Below, one piece after another: positions 1 through 8,782 of a stretch of 64,000 bases of DNA; the first letter of the stretch is position 1, and every line of letters begins with the position of its first letter. The notes beneath the pieces were generated by a model. The model had not been told where the DNA came from. It did not search any database and worked only from the letters and a program-made list of their open reading frames with translations. A program made the position numbers and the translations under genes. Source of the DNA: Cognatundibacterium curvum (GTDB lineage: Bacteria; Pseudomonadota; Gammaproteobacteria; Burkholderiales; Burkholderiaceae_D); contig NZ_JACOGD010000008.1 in NCBI RefSeq assembly GCF_014284235.1, positions 207,802 to 271,801 of the forward strand, read 5' to 3'.

Positions 1-48
1 GCCATTCAATCACAGCGGATGAAAAGCCGGCGTCTGGTGCATATTCAG

Positions 49-74
49 AAAAAAAATTGGCGGCCGCAGCCGCC
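49..74 (-). terminator. Rho-independent terminator of the dynamin-like gene
   Basis: On the minus strand a GC-only 6-bp stem (GGCGGC / GCCGCC, loop TGCG) is followed by AA and a run of eight T. It lies just beyond the stop codon at 100 and fits the end of the leftward dynamin-like transcript. Confidence 0.7.
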
Positions 75-99
75 GGTGTCACATGGGTCATGGATAAAT

Positions 100-2037
100 T
101 CAGGCGGCTACTTTTAATTTGGATAAATTGGCGGCCAGCGCTTCTTTGAGTTCGGTTTCCAGATCGGTCAGCGCTTTTTTCTGTGTATCGACCTCAGCCT
201 GCATGGTTTCAAAGGAAGTGATTTTATCTTCCAGACTATCGGTCGCGACATGGATACGCTGTATCGATTGCATGCGGTTTTTGAGCTGAGATTTATGCTC
301 GCGAATCTGCGCTTCCAACGGTGCCATCACCACTTTTTGCCAGGCTTCGACATCTTTATTTGCCTGTAAAAAGTTTTGTTTGACGCGCGCTGCCACTGAA
401 TCAAAGAACTTATGAATCAGCTTGACACGTGTTTTACTCATCATCTTGGTATAGCTAAACTGTTTTTGACACACTACTTCAATAGCGTCTAACTCATTGA
501 TGTATTTATCGAGTGAAAAAGGCATAGGCGCAGACAAAGCCAGGCCATGCTCAGTCGAGAATTTACGATACATCACCGCCATCATCTCAGAAATCTCATC
601 GGTCTTTTTGTTAGAGGAAATGAGATTCAGTCTGACCTGCGCAAAGAACTGGCGTATCGAATCACGCAAACCGGTTGTCAAATGACTGGCTTCCATCGCT
701 TCGCGGGTTTTACGGATTTCCTCACGCAGGATATCCATGCCCAGGCTGGTGAATACTTCGGTCGACAGTTTGGTAAATACCGCACGGGTACCCTGCATAC
801 GGATCAGGCTCGCATCGAATTCTTTTTTCTCGGCATCGACGCGCTTCATCATGTGCTCGATCACATTCATGTTCTTACCGCGTAAGCTTTTCAGCTCCAG
901 CATTTGTTCAACCACGCTGCGGCTACGTGAAGTAATCACGGCTTGTTGTGCATGTGTGATTTCGGTAATTTCTGCGATCAGTTGCGAACGGATGATGTCT
1001 TGCTTGGCCGGGATCAGCTCTTTCGATAAGGCATATTCCAGGCTGGGCAAACGGCTGCGAGCCAGCAAAGGCGCATCCTTATTGATTTTGGCAACCAGAC
1101 CTTTTTGTGCTGAGACCGGGAATATCTGTTTCTCTTCTAATGCCAGCGTCTGTGCGACGGTGCTGACCTGACGCGCGATCTGCTGCTCAGTTTCTTCCGT
1201 CGTACGCAATTCATCCCACATGCTGTCGATTTTATTGAGCACCACCATACGGCCCATACCAGAGCCTATATGATTGCGCCAGACATCAATATCACTCTTG
1301 GTCACACCGGTATCGGCAGCCAGAATGAACAGGACGGCATGCGCATTCGGGATCAGGTTCAGGGTCAGTTCAGGCTCGGTACCAATTGCATTCAGGCCTG
1401 GCGTGTCAACAATGATCAGACCTTCTTTGAGCAGGGGATGCGGGAAATTGACGATGGCATGACGCCATTGAGAGATTTCAACCAGACCGTTTTCATCGAC
1501 TTCCAGCGCTGCATCGGGATCATCTTCATCAAACAGGCCATATTGTTTGGCCATCTCAACGCTGACCTTTTTGGTCAGGCTGACTTGTTTAAAAGCTTCC
1601 AGCATGCCATCGCCTGAACTGATATTCAGCGGCAGCACTTTCCATACATGGTTCTGCCCCTTGTATTCGCTGGTTGACTGCGCTTCGGCACGGGTTTCAA
1701 TCGGCAGCAGACGTATGCAAGGCGGAATCGTATCGTCGTACAGCAATTCAGTCGGACACATGGTGGTACGTCCAGCCGATGAAGGCAGGATGCGCTGACC
1801 ATAATCAGCAAAGAAGATAGCGTTAATTAATTCAGACTTGCCACGGGAAAACTCAGCAACAAAAGCAATTGATAACTTATCGTCAACAAGGCGCTCCTGC
1901 AAACGGGCCAGACGCTGATCAGTTGCCGCATCAGCCATGTCTGATCCACTAATCCAGCCGCGATACTGTTCCAGCGCCCGGGCGACACCCTTGCGCCATT
2001 CGCTATATTCTTGGAATTTTTGAACCAGATTGCTCAT
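100..2037 (-). CDS. Dynamin-family large GTPase
   Basis: A 645-residue protein of the bacterial dynamin-like type, probably acting in membrane remodelling or maintenance. The family role is known only in general; the target here is unknown. Visible GTPase motifs are a P-loop AEFSRGKS at residues 61-68 (an A replaces the usual first G), G3 DTPG at 211-214 and G4 NKID at 268-271. The second half (from about 370) is almost all helical and charged, as expected for a stalk, and ends in a Glu/Lys/Gln-rich coiled coil. There is no signal peptide. It is transcribed leftward, about 120 bp after mutM on the same strand, with a terminator behind it. The start ATG at 2037 is preceded by GAGGGGAAC. The GTPase class is certain; the cellular role is open. 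Confidence 0.85.
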   Translation of the reverse strand: MSNLVQKFQEYSEWRKGVARALEQYRGWISGSDMADAATDQRLARLQERLVDDKLSIAFVAEFSRGKSELINAIFFADYGQRILPSSAGRTTMCPTELLYDDTIPPCIRLLPIETRAEAQSTSEYKGQNHVWKVLPLNISSGDGMLEAFKQVSLTKKVSVEMAKQYGLFDEDDPDAALEVDENGLVEISQWRHAIVNFPHPLLKEGLIIVDTPGLNAIGTEPELTLNLIPNAHAVLFILAADTGVTKSDIDVWRNHIGSGMGRMVVLNKIDSMWDELRTTEETEQQIARQVSTVAQTLALEEKQIFPVSAQKGLVAKINKDAPLLARSRLPSLEYALSKELIPAKQDIIRSQLIAEITEITHAQQAVITSRSRSVVEQMLELKSLRGKNMNVIEHMMKRVDAEKKEFDASLIRMQGTRAVFTKLSTEVFTSLGMDILREEIRKTREAMEASHLTTGLRDSIRQFFAQVRLNLISSNKKTDEISEMMAVMYRKFSTEHGLALSAPMPFSLDKYINELDAIEVVCQKQFSYTKMMSKTRVKLIHKFFDSVAARVKQNFLQANKDVEAWQKVVMAPLEAQIREHKSQLKNRMQSIQRIHVATDSLEDKITSFETMQAEVDTQKKALTDLETELKEALAANLSKLKVAA

Positions 2038-2159
2038 GTTCCCCTCAGTAAATTTTTTATTCGTTCAAGTATATATGTAAGCGCCGCAAAAAAAACGCAA
2101 AACACGGCATTACCAACAAGCATTGCCCGAAAGGACAGGCATTTTGACGGTTTTTTGAC

Positions 2160-2981
2160 TTATTTCTGACAATGCGCACAATAAAAAGTGCTGCGCTGTC
2201 CCTGCCGGATTTGCTGCACTGGCCGTTCACACAAACGGCAAGGCTGGCCCGCACGGTCATACACAAAATAAGACTGTTGAAAATATCCGCTTTGCCCGTC
2301 TACCCCGACAAAATCTTTCAAGGTGCTGCCACCCTGAGTAATGGCTCTTTCCAAAGTTTCCTTAATAGCATGAGCCAACAACTGGTAGCGCTGCAGACTG
2401 ATGCGCTGCGCTGCGGTTTGTGGCCGTATACGGGCTTTGAACAGGCTCTCAGACGCGTAGATGTTACCAACCCCGACAACAATGTCACCCGCTAATAGCA
2501 CCTGTTTAATCGCCGCACTGCGCTTTCTGCTTTGCTGGTACAGAAACTGTCCGTTGAAGTCAGCCTGCAAGGGCTCCACGCCCAGGCCACGTAACAGCAC
2601 ATGCTGCTCCAGCGGTCCCTCGGTATTGTCATGCCATAGTACCGCTCCAAAGCGGCGCGGATCAGTCATACGTAAAGCCTGGGCACCGACCACAATATCC
2701 AGATGATCATGCTTGGCAGCAGGCTGCTCTGCGGGCAGGATGCGCAAATGGCCAGACATACCCAGATGTATCAACAGACTGCCATGCTCAAAGTGCAAGA
2801 GTAAATATTTCCCACGTCTGCCAGTGCTCAGTATCCGGCGTCCGCTAAGCAGACCGGGCAATTGCTCAGGGAATGACCAGCGCAAACCTGCCCTGCGCAT
2901 CACGACGCCGGTGACGATTTGTCCATGCAGGTGTGGATCAAGTCCCTGACGGGTCACTTCAACTTCTGGCAATTCAGGCAT
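2160..2981 (-). CDS. mutM: Formamidopyrimidine-DNA glycosylase
   Basis: Bifunctional base-excision enzyme that removes 8-oxoguanine and ring-opened purines and then cleaves the AP site. The mature N-terminus is the catalytic one: Met-Pro-Glu-Leu-Pro-Glu, where Pro2 is the Schiff-base nucleophile and Glu3 the acid. The C-terminus carries the expected zinc finger (C-x2-C ... C-x2-C, last 25 residues). Length 273 aa is normal for Fpg. The ATG at 2981 is fixed by the need for Pro2. It is divergent from the TPR lipoprotein gene at 3255, sharing a 273-bp spacer. In many Burkholderiales mutM lies in this block with lolB and ispE, which agrees with the context. Confidence 0.95.
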   Translation of the reverse strand: MPELPEVEVTRQGLDPHLHGQIVTGVVMRRAGLRWSFPEQLPGLLSGRRILSTGRRGKYLLLHFEHGSLLIHLGMSGHLRILPAEQPAAKHDHLDIVVGAQALRMTDPRRFGAVLWHDNTEGPLEQHVLLRGLGVEPLQADFNGQFLYQQSRKRSAAIKQVLLAGDIVVGVGNIYASESLFKARIRPQTAAQRISLQRYQLLAHAIKETLERAITQGGSTLKDFVGVDGQSGYFQQSYFVYDRAGQPCRLCERPVQQIRQGQRSTFYCAHCQK

Positions 2982-3254
2982 AGCGGGAACTTTTCTGGGC
3001 AGATAAATCTAAAAAGCTGGATGCGCCATTGTGCCACTTCAGTTTGTGACCGGGATGCATGTTTACCGTCATCATGGTGTAAGCAATCAAGGCAGACAAA
3101 CGCATTTACAATTTGACACAGAGCAATAATTTGAGGATAAAGACCAGTCACGCAGATCGTAAGACTGGCATCGTATTGTATAAAATCCTAAGAAACCCAC
3201 GCTTTGATCACTTCAGCGTAAAATCGCTCATCCTTTTCTCTATTCGGATCCGAC

Positions 3255-5102
3255 TTGAAAACTCTGAACAATGTTGTTTCGACCGCTATTGTAGCTGCTC
3301 TCAGGCCGGCTGCTTACCTGGCATGTGCCGCGGCACTGACCGCCTGCGCCGGATTAGGAACACAGACGGCACTACAGCCTGAGGATGCGCATCATGCGCG
3401 TGACGCTGCCCATGCAGCACTGTCCGCCGAAAAAGAAGTGGGTGCCACACCAGCGACGCCAGTACCGGCACAAGATAAGCTGCCCGAACTCAGCCTGAGC
3501 CCCGAATTACTGTACAAAGTGATGATGGCGGAAATCGCCTATCAGCGCGGCAGCTGGCAAGCCGCCTATGTCACCCTGATGTCGACGGCACAGGAAACGC
3601 GTGACCCGCGCTTTGCCAGCCGCTCGGCCGAAATCGCACTGAGCGCTAAGCAACCGAGCGAAGCCTTGTCGGCCATCCGGCTGTGGCGCGAACTGGCACC
3701 GGAATCAAATGAAGCCATGCAGTATTACCTGGGCTTCATGCTGATGAATAATAATCTGAGCGAGATCCGTCAGGTCTACACAGACAGACTGAAAGCCGCC
3801 AGTCCTGAGCAATATCAGGTCATCATGCTACAGGCGCAACGCTTGCTGTCACGTGCGCGCGACAAACAGGCCGCCATGAGCATGCTGGAAGAACTGCTGG
3901 CACCGTATCAGAATTTTCCGGAAGCGCATCTGGCACTGGCGCAAGGCGCGATGGTAGCTGGTAACAAAGCACGCGCACTGTCCGAGGCACAACAGGTGCT
4001 CAGCAAAAAATCCGATTCCCAAATCGCCGCCCTGACCATAGCGCAGGCTTCCACGCAGGCCGATGCGGTTAAATTCCTGAATAGCTTTTTGAAAAAAAAT
4101 CCGCAGGCACGCGATGTGAGACTGGCGCTGGCCAGCTTGCTGATTGATCTGAAAGACTACGACAAGGCCTATGGTGAATTCGAATACCTGTTGCGTGATA
4201 AACCAGATGACGCCAATACCCTCTACACACTGGGCGTGTTGTCTATGGAGCGTAACCAGCCGGAGCAGGCTGAAAACTATCTGAAGCAATATCTGAAGCT
4301 GGCTGAAGATAAACCGGAAGATCGCGATCTGAGCCCCGCGCTGCTGAACCTGTCACGTATCGCCATCGAGAAAAAGGATTACCAACAAGCGCTGGACTGG
4401 CTATCGCAAATTGAATCCTATGATGGTAAAAATCCGGTCTGGTTCAATGTACAAATCCGGCGCGCTCACCTGTTAGCACGCACCGGCAATGCCGACGCCG
4501 CAATGCAATTACTCAAAACCACGTCTGCAGCAAATGAAGCAGAACAGGTGCAATTGATACAAACCGAAGCGCAGTTACTGCGTGACCGCGGTTCCGTGCT
4601 GGAAGCCGGTCAGCTACTCAGAGAAGGCAGTAAAAAATTCCCGGACAATGCCGACCTGCTGTACGACTATGCAATGCTGCTGGAATCCCAGCAAAGTCTG
4701 GAAGAAATGGAAACCAGTCTGCGTAAAGTGATCGCGCTGGCACCTGAGAATCAGCATGCCTACAATGCGCTCGGTTACTCATTTGCAGACCGTAATATCA
4801 AGCTCGATGAAGCGCTGACTCTGGTGCAAAAGGCGAATCAATTGGCACCGGACGATCCCTATATTCTGGACAGCCTGGGCTGGGTTTACTTCCGCCTCGG
4901 TAAAATCAACGAGGCAGAAAAAGCCCTACGCCGTGCCTATGAAATCCGTAACGATGCCGATATCGCGGCGCATTTAGGCGAACTGTTGTGGAGCAAAGGC
5001 GATCAGGAGGCCGCAAAAAAAATCTGGCGTGAAGCGCACCGTAAGGATGCGGGCAACACGACATTAAAAGGCACGCTGCAGCGCTTTCAGTTTAAGCCCT
5101 GA
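3255..5102 (+). CDS. TPR-repeat outer-membrane lipoprotein (TTG start)
   Basis: A 615-residue tetratricopeptide-repeat protein with a lipoprotein signal: Lys2, a hydrophobic stretch, then a lipobox ending LTAC with Cys31 as the lipidation site. Repeated helix pairs with the TPR pattern (A-x-Y-x-L-G and similar) cover about residues 75-605. They are clearest at 320-350 and 500-580 (for example NALGYSFADRN and DSLGWVYFRLGK). No catalytic motif is seen, so it is probably an envelope scaffold. The start is TTG at 3255. No in-frame ATG exists that would keep the signal peptide, and only a weak GGA ribosome site lies ahead of it. It leads lolB and ispE on the same strand, as is usual in Burkholderiales. 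Confidence 0.85.
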   Translation: MKTLNNVVSTAIVAALRPAAYLACAAALTACAGLGTQTALQPEDAHHARDAAHAALSAEKEVGATPATPVPAQDKLPELSLSPELLYKVMMAEIAYQRGSWQAAYVTLMSTAQETRDPRFASRSAEIALSAKQPSEALSAIRLWRELAPESNEAMQYYLGFMLMNNNLSEIRQVYTDRLKAASPEQYQVIMLQAQRLLSRARDKQAAMSMLEELLAPYQNFPEAHLALAQGAMVAGNKARALSEAQQVLSKKSDSQIAALTIAQASTQADAVKFLNSFLKKNPQARDVRLALASLLIDLKDYDKAYGEFEYLLRDKPDDANTLYTLGVLSMERNQPEQAENYLKQYLKLAEDKPEDRDLSPALLNLSRIAIEKKDYQQALDWLSQIESYDGKNPVWFNVQIRRAHLLARTGNADAAMQLLKTTSAANEAEQVQLIQTEAQLLRDRGSVLEAGQLLREGSKKFPDNADLLYDYAMLLESQQSLEEMETSLRKVIALAPENQHAYNALGYSFADRNIKLDEALTLVQKANQLAPDDPYILDSLGWVYFRLGKINEAEKALRRAYEIRNDADIAAHLGELLWSKGDQEAAKKIWREAHRKDAGNTTLKGTLQRFQFKP

Positions 5103-5197
5103 AGCGGAATGAGGAACTGGCACAGGCACTACCGTTACAGGTAAGCCTGTGCTGGCATCACTCTGCCCTGCTCTCTGACCATTCAGGTTTTCCCCTT

Positions 5198-5797
5198 ATG
5201 CATTTAATCAAACCCATGCTGTTGAGCATGCTGCTACTCACCAGCGCCTGCTCCGTCATACCAGTCAATCCGTCCTCCGGCAGCATGCTCACGACTCAAG
5301 CTGCGAGCAGCTATCAGCAGCAAATCAGCCTGAGCGGCAAACTGTTTATACGCTATGAACAGAATGGCAAGGCACAGCAATTACCCGGCAACTTTGACTG
5401 GAAGCAGAACGCGCAAAATCTGGTCATCGATCTCTACAATCCCTTGGGACAAACTATCGCCAGAATTACCCAGACTGCGCAATCAGCGATGCTGGAGCAA
5501 CAGGACAAGCTACCGCTACAAGCCGACAATCTGGAACAGCTGCTGCAAGACAGCCTGCACTTCCCGCTGCCGGTATCCGGTTTGCGCTACTGGCTGCAAG
5601 GGCAGATACGCCAGGCTGATGGACAGCTGAACGCCTTAAGCGCGAATGATCAGGTGGTAGAAACCGATGGCTGGAAAATCCGTTACGCCAGCTGGCATCA
5701 GCCGGGTTCACCCAAGCGCATAGAATTATCCCGTTACACCGCCGAGGCTGGCCAGGTCAGCCTGCAGATTATTTTAGAAGCCCCTACCTCACCATGA
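5198..5797 (+). CDS. lolB: Outer-membrane lipoprotein receptor LolB
   Basis: LolB takes lipoproteins from the periplasmic carrier LolA and inserts them into the inner leaflet of the outer membrane; it is itself a lipoprotein. The 199-residue product has a short signal peptide ending LTSAC (Cys18 lipidated) and then a LolB-type beta fold. Recognisable pieces are [20 protein letters not shown], the [15 protein letters not shown] strand and the [11 protein letters not shown] segment. It lies 95 bp after the TPR gene, and its stop overlaps the ispE start as ATGA, so the two are translationally coupled. The order lolB-ispE-tRNA-prs is widespread in beta- and gammaproteobacteria. Confidence 0.92.
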   Translation: MHLIKPMLLSMLLLTSACSVIPVNPSSGSMLTTQAASSYQQQISLSGKLFIRYEQNGKAQQLPGNFDWKQNAQNLVIDLYNPLGQTIARITQTAQSAMLEQQDKLPLQADNLEQLLQDSLHFPLPVSGLRYWLQGQIRQADGQLNALSANDQVVETDGWKIRYASWHQPGSPKRIELSRYTAEAGQVSLQIILEAPTSP

Positions 5798-6645
5798 AGT
5801 CTTTACATCAATGTCCGGCACCGGCCAAACTGAATTTATTTCTGCACGTAACAGGTCGCCGCGATGATGGCTATCACCTGCTGCAAACCGCATTCCAATT
5901 GATAGATCGCTGTGATTTGCTCGATTTCGATGTACGTCAGGATGGGCAAATTCTGCGCACCAATGATGTGCCGGGTGTACCGGCGGACAGCGATCTGATC
6001 GTACGCGCCGCCCGCCTGCTGCAACAGAAAACCGGCACCACGCTGGGCGCTGACCTGACTCTGCATAAAATCCTGCCTATGGGCGGCGGTGTCGGTGGCG
6101 GCTCCTCCGATGCGGCAACGACACTGATGGCTTTAAATCATTTATGGCAAACCGGACTAAGCCGCACTGAGCTGATGGCACTGGGTTTGCAGCTGGGTGC
6201 CGATGTGCCATTTTTCATCTTCGGCGAAAATGCATTTGCCGAGGGTGTAGGCGAGGAATTACAGGCAATCAGCACGCCAGAACGCTGGTTTGTGGTGATA
6301 GAACCGGGCGTACACGTACCGACTCCGGCAATTTTTTCGTCCAGGGAGTTGACAAGAGACAGTAAGGCCGTCAGAATAGCGGACTTTTCCAGCAATGCAG
6401 AAAATTACTGGAGAAATGATCTGCAAACAGTTGCCTGCGCAATGTTTCCGCAAGTCGATGAAGCCATACAGTGGCTCTCGAAGTTCGGAAATGCGAAGAT
6501 GACAGGATCAGGAGCTTGTGTTTTTTGTGCTTTTGCTGATGAATCAGCAGCAGACAAAGTGATAATGCAAATGCCCGGTCGCTGGAAATCATGGAAGGCA
6601 AAAGCGCTGAATCAACATCCTTTAGTTGATTTGCTGCAGAGATAA
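5794..6645 (+). CDS. ispE: 4-diphosphocytidyl-2-C-methyl-D-erythritol kinase
   Basis: A GHMP-family kinase of the MEP (non-mevalonate) isoprenoid pathway. It phosphorylates the 2-hydroxyl of CDP-methylerythritol. Family marks are the N-terminal [19 protein letters not shown] (catalytic Lys and the conserved Asp/Gly/Tyr/His), the ATP-binding glycine/serine loop [12 protein letters not shown] at about residues 95-107, LGADVPFFI in the middle, and the C-terminal MTGSGACVF loop. Length 283 aa is typical. It starts inside the lolB stop codon (4-bp overlap). The tRNA-Gln promoter begins 4 bp after its stop. Confidence 0.96.
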   Translation: MKSLHQCPAPAKLNLFLHVTGRRDDGYHLLQTAFQLIDRCDLLDFDVRQDGQILRTNDVPGVPADSDLIVRAARLLQQKTGTTLGADLTLHKILPMGGGVGGGSSDAATTLMALNHLWQTGLSRTELMALGLQLGADVPFFIFGENAFAEGVGEELQAISTPERWFVVIEPGVHVPTPAIFSSRELTRDSKAVRIADFSSNAENYWRNDLQTVACAMFPQVDEAIQWLSKFGNAKMTGSGACVFCAFADESAADKVIMQMPGRWKSWKAKALNQHPLVDLLQR

Positions 6646-6649
6646 AAAT

Positions 6650-6678
6650 TTGGTCTGTTGCGAGTTTTACGCTAGAAT
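6650..6678 (+). promoter_or_regulatory. Sigma-70-type promoter for tRNA-Gln
   Basis: TTGGTC (6650-6655), a 17-bp spacer and TAGAAT (6673-6678) form a reasonable -35/-10 pair. It ends 35 bp before the mature tRNA and lies just after the ispE stop. Confidence 0.55.
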
Positions 6679-6713
6679 AGCGAAAGATTCTGACAACAGA
6701 TAAACGGTTGTGT

Positions 6714-6790
6714 AGGGGAATCGCCAAGCTGGTTAAGGCACCGGATTTTGATTCCGGCATGCGAAGGTTCGAATCCTTCTTCCCCTGCCA
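6714..6790 (+). tRNA. tRNA-Gln (anticodon TTG), CCA encoded
   Basis: All four arms can be drawn. The acceptor AGGGGAA pairs with TTCCCCT, followed by discriminator G and an encoded CCA. The anticodon arm CCGGA/TCCGG carries anticodon TTG in the loop TTTTGAT. The T arm GAAGG/CCTTC holds TTCGAAT. A single gene with its own promoter and terminator, set between ispE and prs as in many proteobacteria. Confidence 0.97.
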
Positions 6791-6800
6791 TTAAATTAAA

Positions 6801-6830
6801 GCCGCCGCATACAATGTGCGGCGGCTTTTT
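6801..6830 (+). terminator. Terminator after tRNA-Gln
   Basis: A 9-bp GC-rich perfect stem (GCCGCCGCA / TGCGGCGGC) with a 7-nt loop, followed by TTTTT. It separates the tRNA unit from prs. Confidence 0.85.
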
Positions 6831-6917
6831 CAGTTTATACCTCTGATTATTTTCTAAAGCTTCACCAATTAGACAAATAATCTGGCCCTCAAAAAAATTC
6901 AGCCGATAGGTCCCGCC

Positions 6918-7880
6918 ATGGCAAACGCGCGCGCACACGATAACATGATGGTCTTCACTGGTAACGCCAATCCTGCATTGGCTGCCGGCGTTGCAAAACA
7001 ATTGGGTATTCCGCTTGGTAAAGCAGATGTCTCCAAATTCTCTGATGGTGAAGTTGCTGTCGAAATCAATGAAAACGTGCGCGGTAAAGATGTTTTCGTT
7101 CTGCAATCCACTTGTGCGCCAACCAATGACAACCTGATGGAAATCATGTTGATGGTCGACGCGCTCAAACGTGCATCCGCTGGCCGTATCACTGCAGCGA
7201 TCCCGTATTTCGGTTATGCACGCCAGGATCGCCGTCCACGTTCCGCACGTGTGGCTATTTCTGCCAAAGTTGTTGCCAACATGCTGGAAGAAGCCGGTGT
7301 AGACCGCGTCCTGATTATGGATCTGCATGCAGATCAGATTCAGGGCTTCTTTGATATCCCGGTTGATAATATTTACGCATCCCCGATTTTGCTGGGTGAT
7401 CTGGTTTCTAAAAACTATGATGACCTGCTGGTGGTATCACCTGACGTCGGTGGTGTGGTTCGTGCACGTGCGCTGGCAAAACGCCTGGGCTGCGATCTGG
7501 CGATTATCGACAAGCGCCGTCCTAAAGCCAATGTGTCCGAAGTCATGAACATCATCGGTGAAGTTGAAGGCCGTAACTGCGTGATCATGGATGACATGGT
7601 TGATACCGCAGGCACACTGACTAAAGCAGCAGAAGTACTGAAAGAACGCGGCGCGAAAAAAGTGCTGGCTTACTGTACTCACCCTGTATTGTCCGGCCCG
7701 GCGATTCAGCGTATTTCCCAGTCCCCGCTCGATGAGCTGGTCGTGACTGACACCATTCCACTGTCAGACGCAGCACGCGCCTGCAGTAAAATCCGTCAAC
7801 TGTCCTGTGACAGCCTGCTGGCAGAAACCTTCCGCCGTATTACTAAAGGCGAATCGGTCATCTCCCTATTCACAGACTAA
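6918..7880 (+). CDS. prs: Ribose-phosphate pyrophosphokinase
   Basis: Makes PRPP from ribose 5-phosphate and ATP for nucleotide, histidine, tryptophan and NAD synthesis; cytosolic. The 320-residue sequence has the class I PRS marks: FSDGE near residue 35, the [14 protein letters not shown] flexible loop, [12 protein letters not shown] (metal/ATP site) and the PRPP-binding loop [13 protein letters not shown]. The ATG at 6918 gives the usual N-terminus ([15 protein letters not shown]). It follows tRNA-Gln and precedes rplY, but has its own terminator at 7907-7937, so rplY is probably transcribed separately as well. Confidence 0.97.
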   Translation: MANARAHDNMMVFTGNANPALAAGVAKQLGIPLGKADVSKFSDGEVAVEINENVRGKDVFVLQSTCAPTNDNLMEIMLMVDALKRASAGRITAAIPYFGYARQDRRPRSARVAISAKVVANMLEEAGVDRVLIMDLHADQIQGFFDIPVDNIYASPILLGDLVSKNYDDLLVVSPDVGGVVRARALAKRLGCDLAIIDKRRPKANVSEVMNIIGEVEGRNCVIMDDMVDTAGTLTKAAEVLKERGAKKVLAYCTHPVLSGPAIQRISQSPLDELVVTDTIPLSDAARACSKIRQLSCDSLLAETFRRITKGESVISLFTD

Positions 7881-7906
7881 CAGACTAATCGACGTAAGCG
7901 TTTCCG

Positions 7907-7937
7907 GCGCTGCCATATTTTCGTGGTGGCGCTTTTT
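7907..7937 (+). terminator. Terminator after prs
   Basis: A 9-bp stem (GCGCTGCCA with TGGTGGCGC, including two G-T pairs) and an 8-nt loop are followed by TTTTT. Confidence 0.7.
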
Positions 7938-7940
7938 ACT

Positions 7941-7962
7941 GTATCCCTGGTCGCGGGGATAC
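7941..7962 (+). promoter_or_regulatory. Hairpin in the rplY leader
   Basis: A perfect 7-bp stem GTATCCC / GGGATAC with an 8-nt loop, 40 bp upstream of the rplY start and without a T run. It may be a leader structure for L25. No function can be assigned from the sequence. Confidence 0.4.
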
Positions 7963-8002
7963 AAAACCGCAAGTTAGCTCTTGCATTTTTTGGAGTAACA
8001 CC

Positions 8003-8590
8003 ATGAAAGTTATCGCATTTGCACGCAAAGAACAGGGGACCGGAGCGAGCCGCCGCCTGCGCAATGCTGGCCAAACACCTGGCATCATCTACGGCGGCAC
8101 AGAAGCCCCAGTAGCAATCAGCCTGGATCACAATGCGCTGTACCACGCATTGAAAAAAGAAGTATTCCACTCTTCCATTCTGGATCTGGAAGTTGACGGT
8201 AAAGTAGAAAAAGTTCTGTTGCGCGACTTCCAGGTTCACGCATACAAACAATTGGTATTGCACGCAGACTTCCAACGCGTTGACCCTAACCAAAAGATCC
8301 ACGTTAAAGTGCCTCTGCACTTCATTAACGCTGACGTATCTCCAGCAGTAAAACTGTCCGCAGCAGTCATCAGCCACGTAGCGGTTGAGCTGGACGTTTC
8401 CTGCCTGCCAGCTGATCTGCCAGAATTCGTTGAAGTTGACCTGTCCAAACTGGAAGCTGGTCAATCCGTACACGTTTCCCAACTGGTTCTGCCAGCTGGC
8501 GTAACAGCAGTTGTACACGGCGACGACGCAACTGTAGCTATCGCTACCGTACCAGCAGGTGCTGTTTCTGCTGACGCTGAAGCAAAATAA
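8003..8590 (+). CDS. rplY: Ribosomal protein L25 / general stress protein Ctc
   Basis: 5S rRNA-binding protein of the large subunit, long (Ctc-type) form with an extra C-terminal beta domain: 195 residues against about 94 in the short E. coli form. The N-terminal L25 domain shows [27 protein letters not shown] and the [22 protein letters not shown] segment. The C-terminal TL5-like domain follows from about residue 95. TTTTGGAGTAACACC gives a good ribosome site before the ATG. In most Burkholderiales the next gene would be pth (peptidyl-tRNA hydrolase). Here a strong terminator and ggt follow instead. Confidence 0.95.
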   Translation: MKVIAFARKEQGTGASRRLRNAGQTPGIIYGGTEAPVAISLDHNALYHALKKEVFHSSILDLEVDGKVEKVLLRDFQVHAYKQLVLHADFQRVDPNQKIHVKVPLHFINADVSPAVKLSAAVISHVAVELDVSCLPADLPEFVEVDLSKLEAGQSVHVSQLVLPAGVTAVVHGDDATVAIATVPAGAVSADAEAK

Positions 8591-8621
8591 TTCTGCGAAT
8601 TGATTTCGTCAGAATGATCTG

Positions 8622-8650
8622 AAAAAACCAGCCTGCGGGCTGGTTTTTTT
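8622..8650 (+). terminator. Terminator after rplY
   Basis: Stem CCAGCC / GGCTGG with loop TGCG, flanked by six A before and seven T after. Confidence 0.9.
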
Positions 8651-8782
8651 ACGTCTGCAGTTTTTCGCTTACACTACTGGTTTCGTTTTACGCAAAATCC
8701 TGTCCGCGCAGGCATTAGTACCGTCCTGCTGGCGTGCTGGTTTTGCCTAAGCTATCACACCTGACCTGCCTGGAGTAGACCA

